From NCBI RefSeq assembly GCF_017299535.1, contig NZ_CP071238.1, positions 5,053,298 to 5,117,297 on the forward strand: a DNA stretch of 64,000 nucleotides, written 5' to 3'. The position numbers were made by a program, and so were the translations under genes. This DNA is from Serratia marcescens subsp. marcescens ATCC 13880 (GTDB lineage: Bacteria; Pseudomonadota; Gammaproteobacteria; Enterobacterales; Enterobacteriaceae). Within the stretch, counting starts at the first letter, position 1. The number at the start of each line of letters is the position of its first letter. Of this stretch, positions 1-14,267 are shown one piece after another. The notes beneath the pieces were generated by a model. That model saw nothing but the letters and a program-made list of their open reading frames with translations, did no database searches and was not told the origin of the DNA.

Positions 1-118
1 AGACTTATTGCCAAAACGGGCTTGTCTCGCCGAATTACGCGGATTGAGGGAGCGGAAGCTGAAATGAAAAGCGGGGCCGAGCGATAGGAAAAACGTATGG
101 TTTGCTGCTGTTTTTACA

Positions 119-227
119 ATAAAAAACGCCCCAGTCAATACTGACTGGGGCGGCTAAATATTCAGCCAAATCCGATTACGTGAAGTAAAAGGTCTGAAAG
201 ATAGAACATCTTACCTCTGTACCCTAC
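119..227 (-). ncRNA. spf: Spot 42 small RNA
   Basis: The reverse strand reads from GTAGGGTACAGAGGTAAG through a terminal hairpin (GCCCCAGTC / GACTGGGGC) followed by a U-rich tail, which I recognise as the roughly 109-nt Hfq-dependent Spot 42 RNA. In E. coli this RNA represses catabolic genes such as galK and is itself repressed by CRP-cAMP. It lies just downstream of polA on the same strand, its conserved position. A -10-like TAGAGT sits about 10 nt before the 5' end. Bases 228-400 hold its promoter region and the polA 3' flank. Bases 1-118 hold nothing I can assign. Confidence 0.95.
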
Positions 228-400
228 GCCTGTAACTCTACATCATTTTTTCGCAGGGAAAAAGAATTTTTTGTAGTTTACTTACACAATTTGCGGCGCA
301 AGAACGGCGAAGTTGGGGAAACTATCGCCGCATCTTGTAGCTTAATTACGAAAAGTGCTTAGGTTATCGCCAGTTAGCGCATACGGCGATAACCCAACGA

Positions 401-3199
401 TCAATGCGCCTCATCCCAGTTCATGCCGACGCCCACATCGACCTTCAGCGGCACCGCCAGCGTCATGCTGCCTTCCATCAGTTGGCGGATACGCTGGCTG
501 GCTTCGTCGATCACCGATTCATGCACCTCGAACACCAATTCATCGTGCACCTGCATGATCGCGCGCACCAACGGCTTCTCCTGCCCCTGCAGCCAGGCGT
601 CGACCTCGATCATCGCACGCTTGATGATATCGGCCGCCGTGCCCTGCATCGGGGCGTTGATGGCGGCGCGCTCGGCCGCCTTGCGGCGCATGGCATTGCT
701 GGAGCGGACGTCCGGCAGATACAGACGGCGGCCGTCCAGCGTGCTGACATAGCCCTGCTCGGAAGCCTGCTGACGGGTGCGCTCCATGTAATCCAGCACG
801 CCCGGGTAACGTTCGAAGTAGAGATCCATATAGCGCTGGGCTTCCCCACGCGGGATCCCCAGCTGACGCGCCAGGCCGAAAGCGCTCATGCCGTAAATCA
901 AACCAAAGTTAATCGCCTTGGCGCTGCGGCGCTGCTCGCCGGTCACTTTATCCAGCGGCACGCCGAAAACTTCCGACGCCGTGGCGCGGTGAATGTCTTT
1001 CCCTTCGGCGAAGGCCTTCAGCAGCCCTTCATCCTGTGACAGATGCGCCATGATGCGCAGCTCGATCTGCGAGTAGTCGGCCGCAACGATGCGGTAGCCT
1101 TCCGGCGCAATAAAGGCCTGGCGAATGCGCCGCCCTTCTTCGTTGCGCACCGGGATGTTCTGCAGGTTCGGATCGCTCGAGGAGAGGCGGCCGGTGGCGG
1201 TCACCGCCTGATGGTACGAGGTATGCACCCGCCCGCTGACCGGATTGATCATCAGCGGCAGCTTGTCGGTATAGGTGGTCTTCAGCTTCGCCAGGCCGCG
1301 GTATTCCAGGATCACCTTCGGCAGCGGGTAGTCCAGCGCCAGCTCGGCCAGCACCTCTTCGTTAGTGGACGGCGCCCCGCCCGGGGTTTTCTTCAGCACC
1401 GGCAGCTTTTGTTTTTCGTACAGGATCGCCTGCAGTTGCTTGGTCGACGCCAGGTTGAACGGCTCTTCCGCCAGCTCGTGGGCCTGCGCTTCCAGCTCAG
1501 CCAGACGCTTGGCCAGCTCTTGGGAGTGGGCCGACAAAATGGCCGGATCGATCAGTACCCCGGTGCGTTCGATATGTGACAGCACCGGCAGCAGCGGCAT
1601 TTCAATCTCATTGAATACCGTCAGCAGTTCCGCGCTCTGTTTCAGCTGCGGCCACATCGCCAGGTGCAGCTGCAGCGTGACATCGGCGTCTTCGGCGGCG
1701 TAAGGCGCCGCCTGCTCCAGCGCGATCTGGTTGAACGTCAGCTGGTTTTTGCCCTTGCCGGCGATCTCTTCAAAGGTGATGGTTTTGTGGCCCAGATAGC
1801 GATCGGCCAGGCTGTCCATATCGTGACGGCCGCCGACGCTGTCCAGCACATAGGACTCCAGCATGGTGTCGTAGGCGATGCCGCGCATCTCGATGCCATA
1901 GCGCGCCAGCAGGCTCATGTCGAACTTCAGGTTTTGCCCGACCTTGAGCGCCTTCTCGTCTTCCAGCAGCGGCTTGAGCGCCTCCAGCACATAAGCGCGA
2001 TCCAGCTGCGCCGGCGCATCCAGATAATCGTGCGCCACCGGCAAATAAGCCGCTTCGCCCGGCGCGATCGCGAAGGACAGGCCGATCAGGTTGGCGGTCA
2101 GGGTATCCAGACCGTCGGTTTCGGTATCGAAGGCAAACACGTCGGCCTTTTTCAGCCGCGCCAGCCAGTCGGTAAAGGTCGCTTCGTCCAGGATAGTGAC
2201 ATACCCGTCCTGGGACAGCTTGGCTTCCGCCAAGGCTTTCGGCGCTTCCACGGCGGCAGCCGGTTTGGCGGCGCCGGCAGCTTTCGCGCCCGCGCCTTTC
2301 TTGTGTTCCAGCCAGACGCCGGCTTCCACGTCCGCCAGCCAGCGTTTGAACTCGTACTGTTTGAACAGCTGTTGCAACGTGTCGACATCCGGCGCGGAGA
2401 CCGTCAGGTCCGCGCAGGTCAGATCCAGCTCGACGTCGGTTTTGATCGTCGCCAGCTTATAGGAGAGGTACGCGACCTCTTTATTCTGTTCCAGCTTGGC
2501 CGCCATGGTTTTGGCGCCGCGGAAGCTCAGCGTAGCGATGTTCTCCAGATTACCGTACAGCGCATCCAGCCCGCCGATACCCTGCAGCAACGCCTGGGCG
2601 GTTTTCTCGCCCACGCCCGGTACGCCGGGAATGTTGTCCGATGAATCGCCCATCAGCGCCAGGAAGTCGATGATCAACTCCGGCGGAATGCCGTACTTGT
2701 CGCACACTTCCTGCGGACCGAGGATCGTGTTGTTCATGGTGTTGATCAGGGTGACGTTCGGCGTCACCAGCTGCGCCATGTCTTTGTCGCCGGTGCTGAT
2801 CAGCACCGCATGGCCGGCCTTTTCGGCCTCCAGCGCCAGCGTACCGATAACGTCGTCCGCCTCAACGCCGGGCGTCACCAGCAGCGGCAGGCCCATCGCC
2901 TTGACCATGCTGTGCAGCGGCTCGATCTGCGCGCGCAGATCGTCCGGCATCGGCGGCCGATGTGACTTGTATTCAGCGAAGAGATCATCGCGGAAGGTCT
3001 TCCCTTTGGCATCAAACACCACGGCAACGTGGCTCGGTTGATACTGCAGCAGCAGGCTGCGCAGCATATTCAGCACGCCGTACATCGCGCCGGTCGGCTC
3101 GCCCGCCGAGTTGGTCAGCGGCGGGAAGGCGTGATAAGCGCGGTAGAGGTAGGAGGAACCGTCAACCAGGATTAGTGGGTTTTCTGCAATCTGGGCCAT
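401..3199 (-). CDS. polA: DNA polymerase I
   Basis: Encodes a 932-residue DNA polymerase I (E. coli 928), which fills gaps, removes RNA primers and acts in repair. The N-terminal third is the 5'-3' exonuclease ([15 protein letters not shown] at the start, [30 protein letters not shown] helix-hairpin-helix). The central 3'-5' proofreading domain keeps its first acidic motif, FAFDTETD, near residue 355. The C-terminal polymerase domain has the A motif [12 protein letters not shown], the O-helix [14 protein letters not shown] and the C motif QVHDELVFE. All catalytic motifs look intact. An Ala/Lys-rich linker of variable sequence lies around residues 300-330. The gene is divergent from yihG. Confidence 0.98.
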   Translation of the reverse strand: MAQIAENPLILVDGSSYLYRAYHAFPPLTNSAGEPTGAMYGVLNMLRSLLLQYQPSHVAVVFDAKGKTFRDDLFAEYKSHRPPMPDDLRAQIEPLHSMVKAMGLPLLVTPGVEADDVIGTLALEAEKAGHAVLISTGDKDMAQLVTPNVTLINTMNNTILGPQEVCDKYGIPPELIIDFLALMGDSSDNIPGVPGVGEKTAQALLQGIGGLDALYGNLENIATLSFRGAKTMAAKLEQNKEVAYLSYKLATIKTDVELDLTCADLTVSAPDVDTLQQLFKQYEFKRWLADVEAGVWLEHKKGAGAKAAGAAKPAAAVEAPKALAEAKLSQDGYVTILDEATFTDWLARLKKADVFAFDTETDGLDTLTANLIGLSFAIAPGEAAYLPVAHDYLDAPAQLDRAYVLEALKPLLEDEKALKVGQNLKFDMSLLARYGIEMRGIAYDTMLESYVLDSVGGRHDMDSLADRYLGHKTITFEEIAGKGKNQLTFNQIALEQAAPYAAEDADVTLQLHLAMWPQLKQSAELLTVFNEIEMPLLPVLSHIERTGVLIDPAILSAHSQELAKRLAELEAQAHELAEEPFNLASTKQLQAILYEKQKLPVLKKTPGGAPSTNEEVLAELALDYPLPKVILEYRGLAKLKTTYTDKLPLMINPVSGRVHTSYHQAVTATGRLSSSDPNLQNIPVRNEEGRRIRQAFIAPEGYRIVAADYSQIELRIMAHLSQDEGLLKAFAEGKDIHRATASEVFGVPLDKVTGEQRRSAKAINFGLIYGMSAFGLARQLGIPRGEAQRYMDLYFERYPGVLDYMERTRQQASEQGYVSTLDGRRLYLPDVRSSNAMRRKAAERAAINAPMQGTAADIIKRAMIEVDAWLQGQEKPLVRAIMQVHDELVFEVHESVIDEASQRIRQLMEGSMTLAVPLKVDVGVGMNWDEAH

Positions 3200-3696
3200 A
3201 GCGTTTCTTTATCGTGATCGGACATAGGGGTAAGCATGCCATAGCTGGCCGTCGGAGACGAACCTTAGCGTGCATTGCGGACGAAAATGATGTGATTGTG
3301 TGCGAGGATCCGCAAGATCTTACCTGTGGATAACTTTGTGCATAGAAAAGAGACCGAATTATAACGCTGCGATTATCGTTATAACGGCGAATAAAATTCC
3401 TATTTAAATCACCGCGTTAAAAGAACGAATTCCGGCGACGCTTTATTATTGGCTTTTATTGGATTTGTGGATATAACTTTCGCCGGATTTTAATCGCACT
3501 ATTCATCAAATTCGGCGCCTCAATTACCATAGCACAAGCTGGACAAGTTGCACGAAAACTCAGCAAATGGTTATCCGATGAGACGAAAAACAGTGATTTT
3601 TAGCGGCGCTTTACCCCGGCGATTTCTGTTAAAATGCGTTTTTGTTCATGCGTTTTGGCATGCAACGATGTTCCCAACAACCGTCAGCCCATAATC
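3200..3696. promoter_or_regulatory. polA-yihG divergent control region
   Basis: This 497-bp gene-free stretch separates polA (minus) from yihG (plus). For polA a minus-strand TATAAT lies at 3358-3363 with a weak -35 candidate about 17 bp further upstream. A perfect DnaA box is at 3325-3333. The part nearer yihG is AT-rich, but I cannot place a yihG promoter with confidence. No open frame here looks like a gene, although the yihG frame stays open upstream to about 3634. Confidence 0.6.
3325..3333 (-). promoter_or_regulatory. DnaA box upstream of polA
   Basis: The plus strand reads TGTGGATAA, the exact complement of the consensus DnaA box TTATCCACA. It lies 126 bp upstream of the polA start and just downstream of the candidate -10 TATAAT at 3358-3363. 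DnaA is known to affect polA expression in E. coli, so the site may couple replication-initiator level to polymerase I supply. The effect here is inferred. Confidence 0.7.
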
Positions 3697-4593
3697 ATGC
3701 CAAGATTGTTAACGCCTGTTATCTTTATCATTTCCGTCATACTTACCATTCTGGTGACGGTGTTGTGCTCCATCCCCATCACGCTGGCCGGCATCGTGAA
3801 ACTCCTGGTGCCCATTCCCGCCGTCTGGCGATATATCTCGGCTTTCGCCGATTTCATGATGTGGTGTTGGTGCCAAGGGCTGGCGCTGTTATTGCGCATT
3901 AACGGGCAATTGCGTTGGGATATTGAAGGGCTGGAAGGGCTGGACCGCAAAAACTGGTATCTGCTGATCAGCAACCACGAAAGTTGGTCGGACATTGTCG
4001 TACTGTGCGTGCTGTTCAGAAATCATATTCCAATGAATAAGTATTTTCTCAAGCAACAGCTCGCCTGGGTGCCTTTTGTCGGCCTGGCCTGCTGGGCGCT
4101 GGATATGCCATTCATGAAGCGTTACTCCCGCGCCTATTTGCTCAAGCATCCGGAAAAGCGCGGCAAGGATATCGAAACGACGCGCCGTTCCTGCGAAAAA
4201 TTCCGCCAGCGTCCAACCACCATCGTCAATTTCGTCGAGGGTTCACGCTTCACCGAAGCCAAGAAAATTAAAAGCAATTCGCCGTATCGCAATTTGCTGG
4301 CGCCTAAAGCCGCCGGCATCGCGTTTACACTCAGCGCGTTGGGCAATCAGTTCGACAAAATATTGAACGTTACTCTGCTCTATCCGGAAAATAACCAACG
4401 GCCTTTTAGGGATATGCTGTGCGGGCGGCTGACGCGTATCGTGGTGAGAATAGAGACGCTGCCGATCGATGAAACCCTGCACGGGGACTACTTCAACGAC
4501 AAGCAGTTCAAGCGGCGCTTCCAGCTGTGGCTGAATACGCTATGGCAGGAAAAAGATCGGTTGCTGGATAAATTGAAACGGCAATATGGATAA
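3697..4593 (+). CDS. yihG: PlsC-family acyltransferase YihG
   Basis: A 298-residue inner-membrane acyltransferase of the lysophosphatidic acid acyltransferase (PlsC-like) family. In E. coli YihG contributes to fatty-acid composition of phospholipids. A hydrophobic N-terminal anchor (residues about 5-30) precedes the HX4D catalytic motif in SNHESWSD and the downstream substrate motif [11 protein letters not shown] chose the ATG at 3697 because the protein matches E. coli YihG from this point. The frame extends upstream to 3634, but the extra residues look non-conserved. No strong ribosome binding site precedes either start, so the exact start is uncertain. Confidence 0.9.
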   Translation: MPRLLTPVIFIISVILTILVTVLCSIPITLAGIVKLLVPIPAVWRYISAFADFMMWCWCQGLALLLRINGQLRWDIEGLEGLDRKNWYLLISNHESWSDIVVLCVLFRNHIPMNKYFLKQQLAWVPFVGLACWALDMPFMKRYSRAYLLKHPEKRGKDIETTRRSCEKFRQRPTTIVNFVEGSRFTEAKKIKSNSPYRNLLAPKAAGIAFTLSALGNQFDKILNVTLLYPENNQRPFRDMLCGRLTRIVVRIETLPIDETLHGDYFNDKQFKRRFQLWLNTLWQEKDRLLDKLKRQYG

Positions 4594-4620
4594 AAAAACG
4601 CCGGCGATGCCGGCGTTTTC
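4592..4620. terminator. Bidirectional terminator yihG/dsbA
   Basis: A hairpin ACGCCGGC-gat-GCCGGCGT flanked by an A-run on the left and a T-run on the right lies between the convergent yihG (plus) and dsbA (minus) genes. It can serve both directions. Confidence 0.85.
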
Positions 4621-4634
4621 GCATGGGGTCTGGC

Positions 4635-5258
4635 TTATTTCTGCTGGCTGAGGAATTTAACCACATCGGCGAACTGCTTCACGTAAGCGTCCATCGAGCT
4701 GGTGTCCAGGCCATCGTTCTTAACCATGTATTTGCCGTTGACGAATACCGCCGGCACGCCGCGCAGCTGCAGATCTTCTGCGGCTTTCTCCTGTTGAACC
4801 ACCAGAGATTTCACCACGAAGCTGTTCCAGGCCGCATCATAATCTGCTGCGGTCACACCCGCTTTCACGAAGACATTGCGGATATCATCCGGCGTTTGCA
4901 CGGTCTGGGTTTTCTGCACCGCTTCAAACATCAGCGGGCTCACCTTGTCTTCCACGCCCAGCGCCATCGCTACCGCCCATGCCTGAGTCAGCTGTTTGCC
5001 CAACGGCCCCAGGAATTCAACGTGGTACTTGGTCATTTTGGTGCCGGCAGGCAGCGCTTTCTTTACGTTCTCAGACACATGATAGACCTGCTCGAACTGG
5101 TAGCAGTGCGGGCAGTAGAAGGAGAAGAACTCCAACACCTGCGGCTCGCCGGTCACCGGTTTGTCCAGGGTCACATACTGAGCGCCATCGCTAAACTGTG
5201 CTGCCGAGGCACTGAATGCCATCACCATGCCAACGAGCGCCAACCATATTTTTTTCAT
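4635..5258 (-). CDS. dsbA: Periplasmic thiol:disulfide oxidoreductase DsbA
   Basis: A 207-residue periplasmic oxidase that introduces disulfide bonds into secreted proteins and is re-oxidised by DsbB. A signal peptide occupies residues 1-19 (cleavage after SASA). The thioredoxin fold carries the active site CPHC at residues 49-52, and the cis-proline loop is seen in [12 protein letters not shown]. It lies 29 bp downstream of srkA on the same strand, the conserved srkA-dsbA arrangement, so part of its expression probably comes from an upstream promoter shared with srkA. Length and motifs match the E. coli protein. Confidence 0.98.
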   Translation of the reverse strand: MKKIWLALVGMVMAFSASAAQFSDGAQYVTLDKPVTGEPQVLEFFSFYCPHCYQFEQVYHVSENVKKALPAGTKMTKYHVEFLGPLGKQLTQAWAVAMALGVEDKVSPLMFEAVQKTQTVQTPDDIRNVFVKAGVTAADYDAAWNSFVVKSLVVQQEKAAEDLQLRGVPAVFVNGKYMVKNDGLDTSSMDAYVKQFADVVKFLSQQK

Positions 5259-5287
5259 AAGACTAAACTCTCCATTGTGTTAAAGCT

Positions 5288-6274
5288 TCAATACATTGGC
5301 GTCAGCTGCAGAGGGGGCTCCTGCAACAGCTTAACCTGTTCGGTGAAGGCCGCAGTCTGAGACAACCAGAAATCAGACTCCGCCATCCACGGAAAACTCT
5401 TGGGGAAGGCCGGATCCTGCCAACGGCGAGCGACCCAGGCCAGGTAATACACCATGCGCATCGCCCGCAGTGGTTCAATCAACGCCAGCTCGCGCTGATC
5501 AAACTCGGCAAATTCGCTATACGCCTCCAGCAAGACATCCAGCTGCATCAGTTGATCGCGACGTTCGCCGTGCAGCAACATCCACAGATCCTGCACTGCC
5601 GGGCCGTTGCGCGCGTCATCAAGATCGACGAACAGCGGGCCATCGCGCCACAGAATATTGCCCGGATGGCAATCACCGTGCAAACGGCGCGGCTGCCAGT
5701 TCAGATGCCAGTGCGACTTGATCGCCGCAATCAGATTATCCGTCGCCTGCAGGAACGCGTCACGCTGCGTTGCCGGTAGCAGCTCGCAATCGGCCAGCAC
5801 CTGGCGCGGGGCGGTGAGGTACTCTTCAATCCCCATCGTTGGCCGCTCGGCGAACAAACGCTCACCGCCGACCTGGTGGATACGCCCCAGAAAACGGCCC
5901 ACCCATTCCAACTGATCCAGATTGTCTATCTCGTATTGCCGGCTCCCCACGCTGGGGAACAGGGCAAAGAAAAAGCCGCCGTGCGTATGCAGCGTAGCGC
6001 CTTGCAGCGCCAACGGCGCCACCGCCGGGATCTCCGCGCCGGCCAGATCCAGAGCGAACTGATGTTCCTCACCGATCTGTGCGGCGCTCCAGCGCTCCGG
6101 GCGGTAAAACTTCACCACGTAGCGCCGGCGATCTTCGTCCATAAACTGATAGACACGGTTCTCGTAGCTGTTCAGCGCCGTCAGGCCGGAATCGACGCGC
6201 AGGCCAACTCCTTCTAGCGCGTCCATAATCAAATCGGGCGACAGGGTGTCGAAATTAAAAGCAGAGTTATTCAT
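5288..6274 (-). CDS. srkA: Stress response kinase A
   Basis: A 328-residue Ser/Thr protein kinase of the aminoglycoside-phosphotransferase/choline-kinase fold (formerly RdoA/YihE). It counters stress-induced death and acts in the Cpx envelope response in E. coli. Visible motifs are the catalytic LHGDCHPGNILW and the metal-binding FVDLDDARNGP. The ATG at 6274 was chosen because the E. coli protein begins at the equivalent MNNSAF. The open frame runs to 6343 but the extra 23 residues look unconserved. It is followed at 29 bp by dsbA. Confidence 0.95.
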   Translation of the reverse strand: MNNSAFNFDTLSPDLIMDALEGVGLRVDSGLTALNSYENRVYQFMDEDRRRYVVKFYRPERWSAAQIGEEHQFALDLAGAEIPAVAPLALQGATLHTHGGFFFALFPSVGSRQYEIDNLDQLEWVGRFLGRIHQVGGERLFAERPTMGIEEYLTAPRQVLADCELLPATQRDAFLQATDNLIAAIKSHWHLNWQPRRLHGDCHPGNILWRDGPLFVDLDDARNGPAVQDLWMLLHGERRDQLMQLDVLLEAYSEFAEFDQRELALIEPLRAMRMVYYLAWVARRWQDPAFPKSFPWMAESDFWLSQTAAFTEQVKLLQEPPLQLTPMY

Positions 6275-6372
6275 AACGTTCGTTTGATCGCTGACAGCAC
6301 GGTGCCGGGAATGAGAAATAGTAGCATTAATGGCGCATTTCACGCGCTATGCTTTCTCGCACCGCACGAGGA

Positions 6373-6642
6373 TCAGTCCTTGATAACGCCGCGAGCGCGC
6401 AGCAGCGCCGTTTTAAAATCTTCTTCGTAATCTTTCTTCAGACCCGGGATCTGATCCGTGCCGGCGCTACCGCGCATTTTCAGGTGATAAATGAGAATAT
6501 CGTCGCTCAGTTCGGACAACTCGCCCTGGAAGCCCGCTTCCTTCGCCAGCTTTTGCAAAAACTGCATCAAATTGAGATCGGGATCTTCCTGCCAGGCCGG
6601 GTGCAACAGCTCGATCAACTCGTTTACGCGATGCGTTTTCAT
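6373..6642 (-). CDS. yihD: YihD family protein (DUF1040)
   Basis: An 89-residue small conserved protein of unknown function, matching E. coli YihD closely in its C-terminal half ([30 protein letters not shown]). The ATG at 6642 gives the family's usual length. An in-frame upstream ATG at 6675 would add 11 residues. It lies about 98 bp upstream of srkA on the same strand and is divergent from mobA, its normal setting. Confidence 0.9.
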   Translation of the reverse strand: MKTHRVNELIELLHPAWQEDPDLNLMQFLQKLAKEAGFQGELSELSDDILIYHLKMRGSAGTDQIPGLKKDYEEDFKTALLRARGVIKD

Positions 6643-6790
6643 CTCAATATCGTCCAATAGCATGAATAAACTCACAAAGTAACAGGCTTACCCACGCAGT
6701 GAAAGAACCGGCTTGTCAATAAAGGTAAATCCTGATGTCACGTCTGCTTTAGCGCTACAATCAGCCCATCGACAAGGCGGGATAAACGAG

Positions 6791-7381
6791 ATGCATAAAG
6801 AAATCAGCGGCGTCATTTTGGCCGGCGGACGGGCCACGCGCATGGGCGGTGAAGACAAAGGCCTGGTGTCGATTGGCGGGATCGCACTCTATCAACACGT
6901 ATTGGCTCGGTTACGGCCACAGGTGACTTCCATCGTCATCAGCGCCAATCGCAATCAGGCATGTTATCAGGCGAGCGGTTTGCCGGTGATTGGCGATCTG
7001 ACGCCCGATTTCGCCGGGCCGCTGGCCGGCATGCTGGCCGGGCTCAAGCAATCTTCCAGCGAATGGGTGGCCTTCGTCCCTTGTGATGTCCCCGACTTTC
7101 CCGCCGACTTAGTCGCTCAGCTATGGCAGCAAAAAGGCGCGGCGCAGGCGGCCTTTGCCAGCGATGGTGAACGAGATCACCCCACCCTGGCGTTACTGCA
7201 TAGCCAAATAGCGCCGCAGCTGGCCGACTATCTGGCGCGCGGTGAACGCAAGCTGATGCTGTTCTTGCATCAAATTGGCGCACAACGCGTAGTGTTCAGC
7301 GGGCAACAAGCGGCATTTCATAACCTGAATACGCCAGCTGACTGCCTGAATTGGCAACAAACGCGAGAGCTCAAAAAATGA
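6791..7381 (+). CDS. mobA: Molybdenum cofactor guanylyltransferase MobA
   Basis: A 196-residue enzyme that transfers GMP from GTP to molybdopterin, making the guanine-dinucleotide form of the cofactor. The nucleotidyltransferase Rossmann-type fold opens with the GTP-binding loop ILAGGRATRMGG (residues 9-20), and PCDVPDFP carries the metal-binding aspartate. The start at 6791 follows a purine-rich site (gggataaacgag) and matches E. coli MobA. The stop codon overlaps the mobB start in an ATGA, indicating translational coupling. Confidence 0.97.
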   Translation: MHKEISGVILAGGRATRMGGEDKGLVSIGGIALYQHVLARLRPQVTSIVISANRNQACYQASGLPVIGDLTPDFAGPLAGMLAGLKQSSSEWVAFVPCDVPDFPADLVAQLWQQKGAAQAAFASDGERDHPTLALLHSQIAPQLADYLARGERKLMLFLHQIGAQRVVFSGQQAAFHNLNTPADCLNWQQTRELKK

Positions 7382-7896
7382 ATCGTTCATTGCCTCCCTT
7401 GCTGGCCATCGGCGCCTACAGCGGAACGGGGAAAACAACCCTGCTCAAACAGCTGATCCCGTTGCTGAAACAACGCCAGGTAAGGATTGGACTGATCAAA
7501 CATACGCATCACGACATGGATGTGGATACGCCGGGTAAAGACAGCTATGAGCTGCGTAAAGCAGGCGCCGAACAAACGCTGGTCGCCAGCGATCGCCGCT
7601 GGGCATTGATGACCGAAACGCCGGAGCAACAATCTTTGGATCTACGCTACCTGGCAGAGCGTTTTGACGCCGATAAAGTCGACTTGATTCTGGTGGAAGG
7701 GTTCAAACATGAGCCGGTCAGCAAAATCCTGCTTTATCGGGCCGAGATCGGCAGACCGTTGGAAGACATGCTGGATCGGTTTGTGGTGGCGGTAGCCAGC
7801 GACCGACCGCTATCCATTTCGGCTAAACAGCTGGATCTCAACCGACCGGAAAGCATCGCCGACTTTATTGTCGAGTGGTTGAAAGGCGCAGCGTAG
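7378..7896 (+). CDS. mobB: Molybdopterin-guanine dinucleotide biosynthesis adaptor MobB
   Basis: A 172-residue GTP-binding partner of MobA. It has a P-loop, AYSGTGKT, at residues 13-20 and the conserved KHTHHDMDVDTPGKDS stretch. In E. coli it is not essential but assists cofactor synthesis. The ATG overlaps the mobA stop by 4 nt. A short U-tailed hairpin overlaps its stop codon, ending the mobAB unit before the rRNA operon, which is transcribed towards it. Confidence 0.96.
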   Translation: MNRSLPPLLAIGAYSGTGKTTLLKQLIPLLKQRQVRIGLIKHTHHDMDVDTPGKDSYELRKAGAEQTLVASDRRWALMTETPEQQSLDLRYLAERFDADKVDLILVEGFKHEPVSKILLYRAEIGRPLEDMLDRFVVAVASDRPLSISAKQLDLNRPESIADFIVEWLKGAA

Positions 7897-7908
7897 CTGC
7901 GCTTTTTT
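7886..7908 (+). terminator. mobAB terminator
   Basis: Stem GCGCAG / CTGCGC with loop CGTAG, followed by six Ts. The mobB stop codon lies inside the loop, so the gene's last codons are part of its own terminator. Confidence 0.85.
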
Positions 7909-7921
7909 ACGTTTTACGCAT

Positions 7922-7954
7922 AGCAAAAAGCCCTGAACGTCAGTTCAGGGCTTT
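7922..7954 (-). terminator. rRNA operon terminator
   Basis: Read on the minus strand, a perfect stem AAAGCCCTGAAC / GTTCAGGGCTTT with a 4-nt loop is followed by Ts. It lies 13 nt beyond the 5S 3' end and is the expected intrinsic terminator of the rrn operon. Confidence 0.9.
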
Positions 7955-7966
7955 CGGCTTTGTTTG

Positions 7967-8086
7967 ATGCCTGGCAGTGTCCTACTCTCGCATGGGGAGA
8001 CCCCACACTACCATCGGCGCTACGGCGTTTCACTTCTGAGTTCGGCATGGGGTCAGGTGGGACCACCGCGCTATTGCCGCCAGGCA
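7967..8086 (-). rRNA. rrf: 5S ribosomal RNA
   Basis: 120 nt on the minus strand, beginning TGCCTGGCGGCAATAGCGC and ending GCCAGGCAT, with complementary ends and the standard enterobacterial 5S core. It is the distal gene of the rRNA operon. No extra tRNA lies between 23S and 5S or after 5S. Confidence 0.98.
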
Positions 8087-8183
8087 AATTCGTTTCATTC
8101 CAACCGCTTCACTTCCGTCAAGCCATCAGAACCAATCTCGGAACTTCGCTGAAAATCTCTCTAAAAAACACCTTCGGTGTTGT

Positions 8184-11090
<2,907 letters not shown>

Positions 11091-11329
11091 TCACAACCCG
11101 AAGATGTTTCCATCGTTCGCGCTGCAAACATTTGAGAGACTCTATGACAGGTTACTCTTCATCCCAATACGTCTACGGAGGGATAAATTTCAACCGTCAT
11201 GTTTCAATTTTCAGCTTGTTCCAGATTGTTAAAGAGCAATATCTTAAACATGACTCGGAAGTCATCTTTAAGATATGGTGTATCGTCAGATACTTGAGAC
11301 CGCCGCTTTCACCGGGTGGGTCGGAAGCT

Positions 11330-11405
11330 TGGCGTCCCCTAGGGGATTCGAACCCCTGTTACCGCCGTGAAAGGGCGGTGTCCTAGGCCTCTAGACGAAG
11401 GGGAC
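11330..11405 (-). tRNA. gltT: tRNA-Glu (UUC)
   Basis: 76 nt including an encoded CCA, reading GTCCCCTTCGTCTAGAGGCC at the 5' end, with anticodon TTC in the loop CTTTCAC. It is nearly identical to E. coli tRNA-Glu. It sits in the 16S-23S spacer, so this is a Glu-type rather than an Ile/Ala-type rRNA operon. A boxA-like sequence (minus strand TGCTCTTTAACAAT) lies at about 11224-11237, downstream of the tRNA. Confidence 0.97.
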
Positions 11406-11493
11406 ACGACACCGTACTTTTATGACGCTTTTGCTCGTTACTTTTTCATCAGACAATCTGTGTGAGCACGCCACTCGAACTAATATCTTTAGG

Positions 11494-13035
<1,542 letters not shown>

Positions 13036-13188
13036 AAAGCTTGATTTGCTTCCACTCGAGAAGCGATGCTCAAAGATTTACTGCATGAATTTTACTTCAG
13101 TTAGTCACTCTTCAAGACTTGATATTTTTTTGCATCCGAAGATGCTGGATATCGTCTTGTGGAGTGCCCACACAGATTGTCTGATAAA

Positions 13189-13201
13189 TTGTTAAAGAGC
13201 A
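13189..13201 (-). promoter_or_regulatory. rrn leader boxA antitermination site
   Basis: Minus strand TGCTCTTTAACAA, the standard boxA of enterobacterial rRNA leaders bound by NusB/NusE for antitermination. It lies between P2 and the 16S 5' end. Confidence 0.9.
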
Positions 13202-13232
13202 GTGCCGAGAAACTCATCGGCGCGGGCTGCGT

Positions 13233-13260
13233 ATACTACGCTTTTCGCCCGGAGAGTCAA
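13233..13260 (-). promoter_or_regulatory. rRNA promoter P2
   Basis: Minus strand TTGACT, 16 bp spacer, TAGTAT. Position and sequence match the downstream constitutive P2 of enterobacterial rRNA operons, with a GC-rich discriminator after the -10. Confidence 0.88.
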
Positions 13261-13329
13261 GCGTTTATTTCGCTTTCTTCTCGCTGACCCGGCGGCTTGT
13301 CAGTCGTTGTTCCCGGTCAGTGGAGGCGC

Positions 13330-13357
13330 ATTATAGGGAGTTCTCGGCGGGCCGCAA
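13330..13357 (-). promoter_or_regulatory. rRNA promoter P1 with UP element
   Basis: Minus strand TTGCGG, 16 bp spacer, TATAAT, then GCGCCTCCACTG, almost the same as the E. coli rrn P1 start region with its GC-rich discriminator (the ppGpp-sensitive feature). A-tracts upstream at about 13361-13403 look like an UP element. Together, P1, P2 and the leader fill the 475-bp gap between 16S and yieP; I see no gene there. Confidence 0.9.
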
Positions 13358-13510
13358 CCCCTAATTGCAAAAAACTTTTCAAGCGCGTTTTTTTTCAACA
13401 AAAGGGCGAAAAAGCGGCGAATTTATGTCACTTTTTCAGGCAAACAGCCATAAAAGCTGGCGATCACTGGAGTAAAATAGAAATAACGATGTCAGTAAGG
13501 ATCCGCAGCC

Positions 13511-14200
13511 ATGCCGTTAAATGCACAACAACAGGCCGCCCAACGCAATCTTTCTTATCTGCTTGCAGAAAAACTCGGCCAACAAATTCTGGCAGGCGAT
13601 TATCAGGCCGGCAGCATCCTGCCTGGTGAAATGGAACTGGGCGAGCAATTCGGCGTCAGCCGTACCGCGGTGCGCGAAGCGGTGAAGATGTTAGCCGCCA
13701 AAGGCATGTTATTGCCGCGCCCGCGCATTGGCACCCGCGTGATGCCGCAAAGCCAATGGAATTTCCTCGATCAAGATTTACTGACCTGGTGGATGACGCG
13801 GGAAAACTTCGATCAGGTGATGCAACACTTCCTTATCTTGCGCACCTCGCTGGAGCCGCAGGCCTGCGCGTTGGCGGCAAACCACGCCAGCCCGCAGCAA
13901 AACAAGTTGCTGGCGGGGCTAATGGCGGAAATGCGCGCGCTGCATACCCAGTTTGATCGCGAGCGTTGGATCCAGGTCGATACCCAATTCCACCAGCTCA
14001 TCTACGAGGCCAGCGGCAACCCGTTCCTGACCTCGTTCGCCAACCTGTTCAGTTCGGTGTACCAAAGCTACTTCCGCGCCATCACCGGCAATGAAGTGAT
14101 CAAGCTGCGCCATCATCAGGCTATCGTCGATGCGATACTCGCCGGAGACAGCGCAGGCGCCCTCGTCGCCTGCCAGGTACTGCTGAAAGAGAAAGACTAG
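13511..14200 (+). CDS. yieP: GntR/FadR-family regulator YieP
   Basis: A 229-residue transcription factor. The N-terminal winged helix (about residues 10-80) contains LPGEMELGEQFGVSRTAVREAVK, recognisable as the GntR helix-turn-helix. The C-terminal FCD helical ligand domain includes RTSLEPQACALAA and HQAIVDAI. Length and sequence match E. coli YieP, which also sits between an rRNA operon and hsrA. It is followed 67 bp later by hsrA on the same strand. The ligand is not evident from sequence. Confidence 0.93.
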   Translation: MPLNAQQQAAQRNLSYLLAEKLGQQILAGDYQAGSILPGEMELGEQFGVSRTAVREAVKMLAAKGMLLPRPRIGTRVMPQSQWNFLDQDLLTWWMTRENFDQVMQHFLILRTSLEPQACALAANHASPQQNKLLAGLMAEMRALHTQFDRERWIQVDTQFHQLIYEASGNPFLTSFANLFSSVYQSYFRAITGNEVIKLRHHQAIVDAILAGDSAGALVACQVLLKEKD

Positions 14201-14267
14201 ACACGCTCCCCGCTTATATATAGAAGAAAGAGACGAGGGACAGACGACCATTTAACCAGGACCGACC

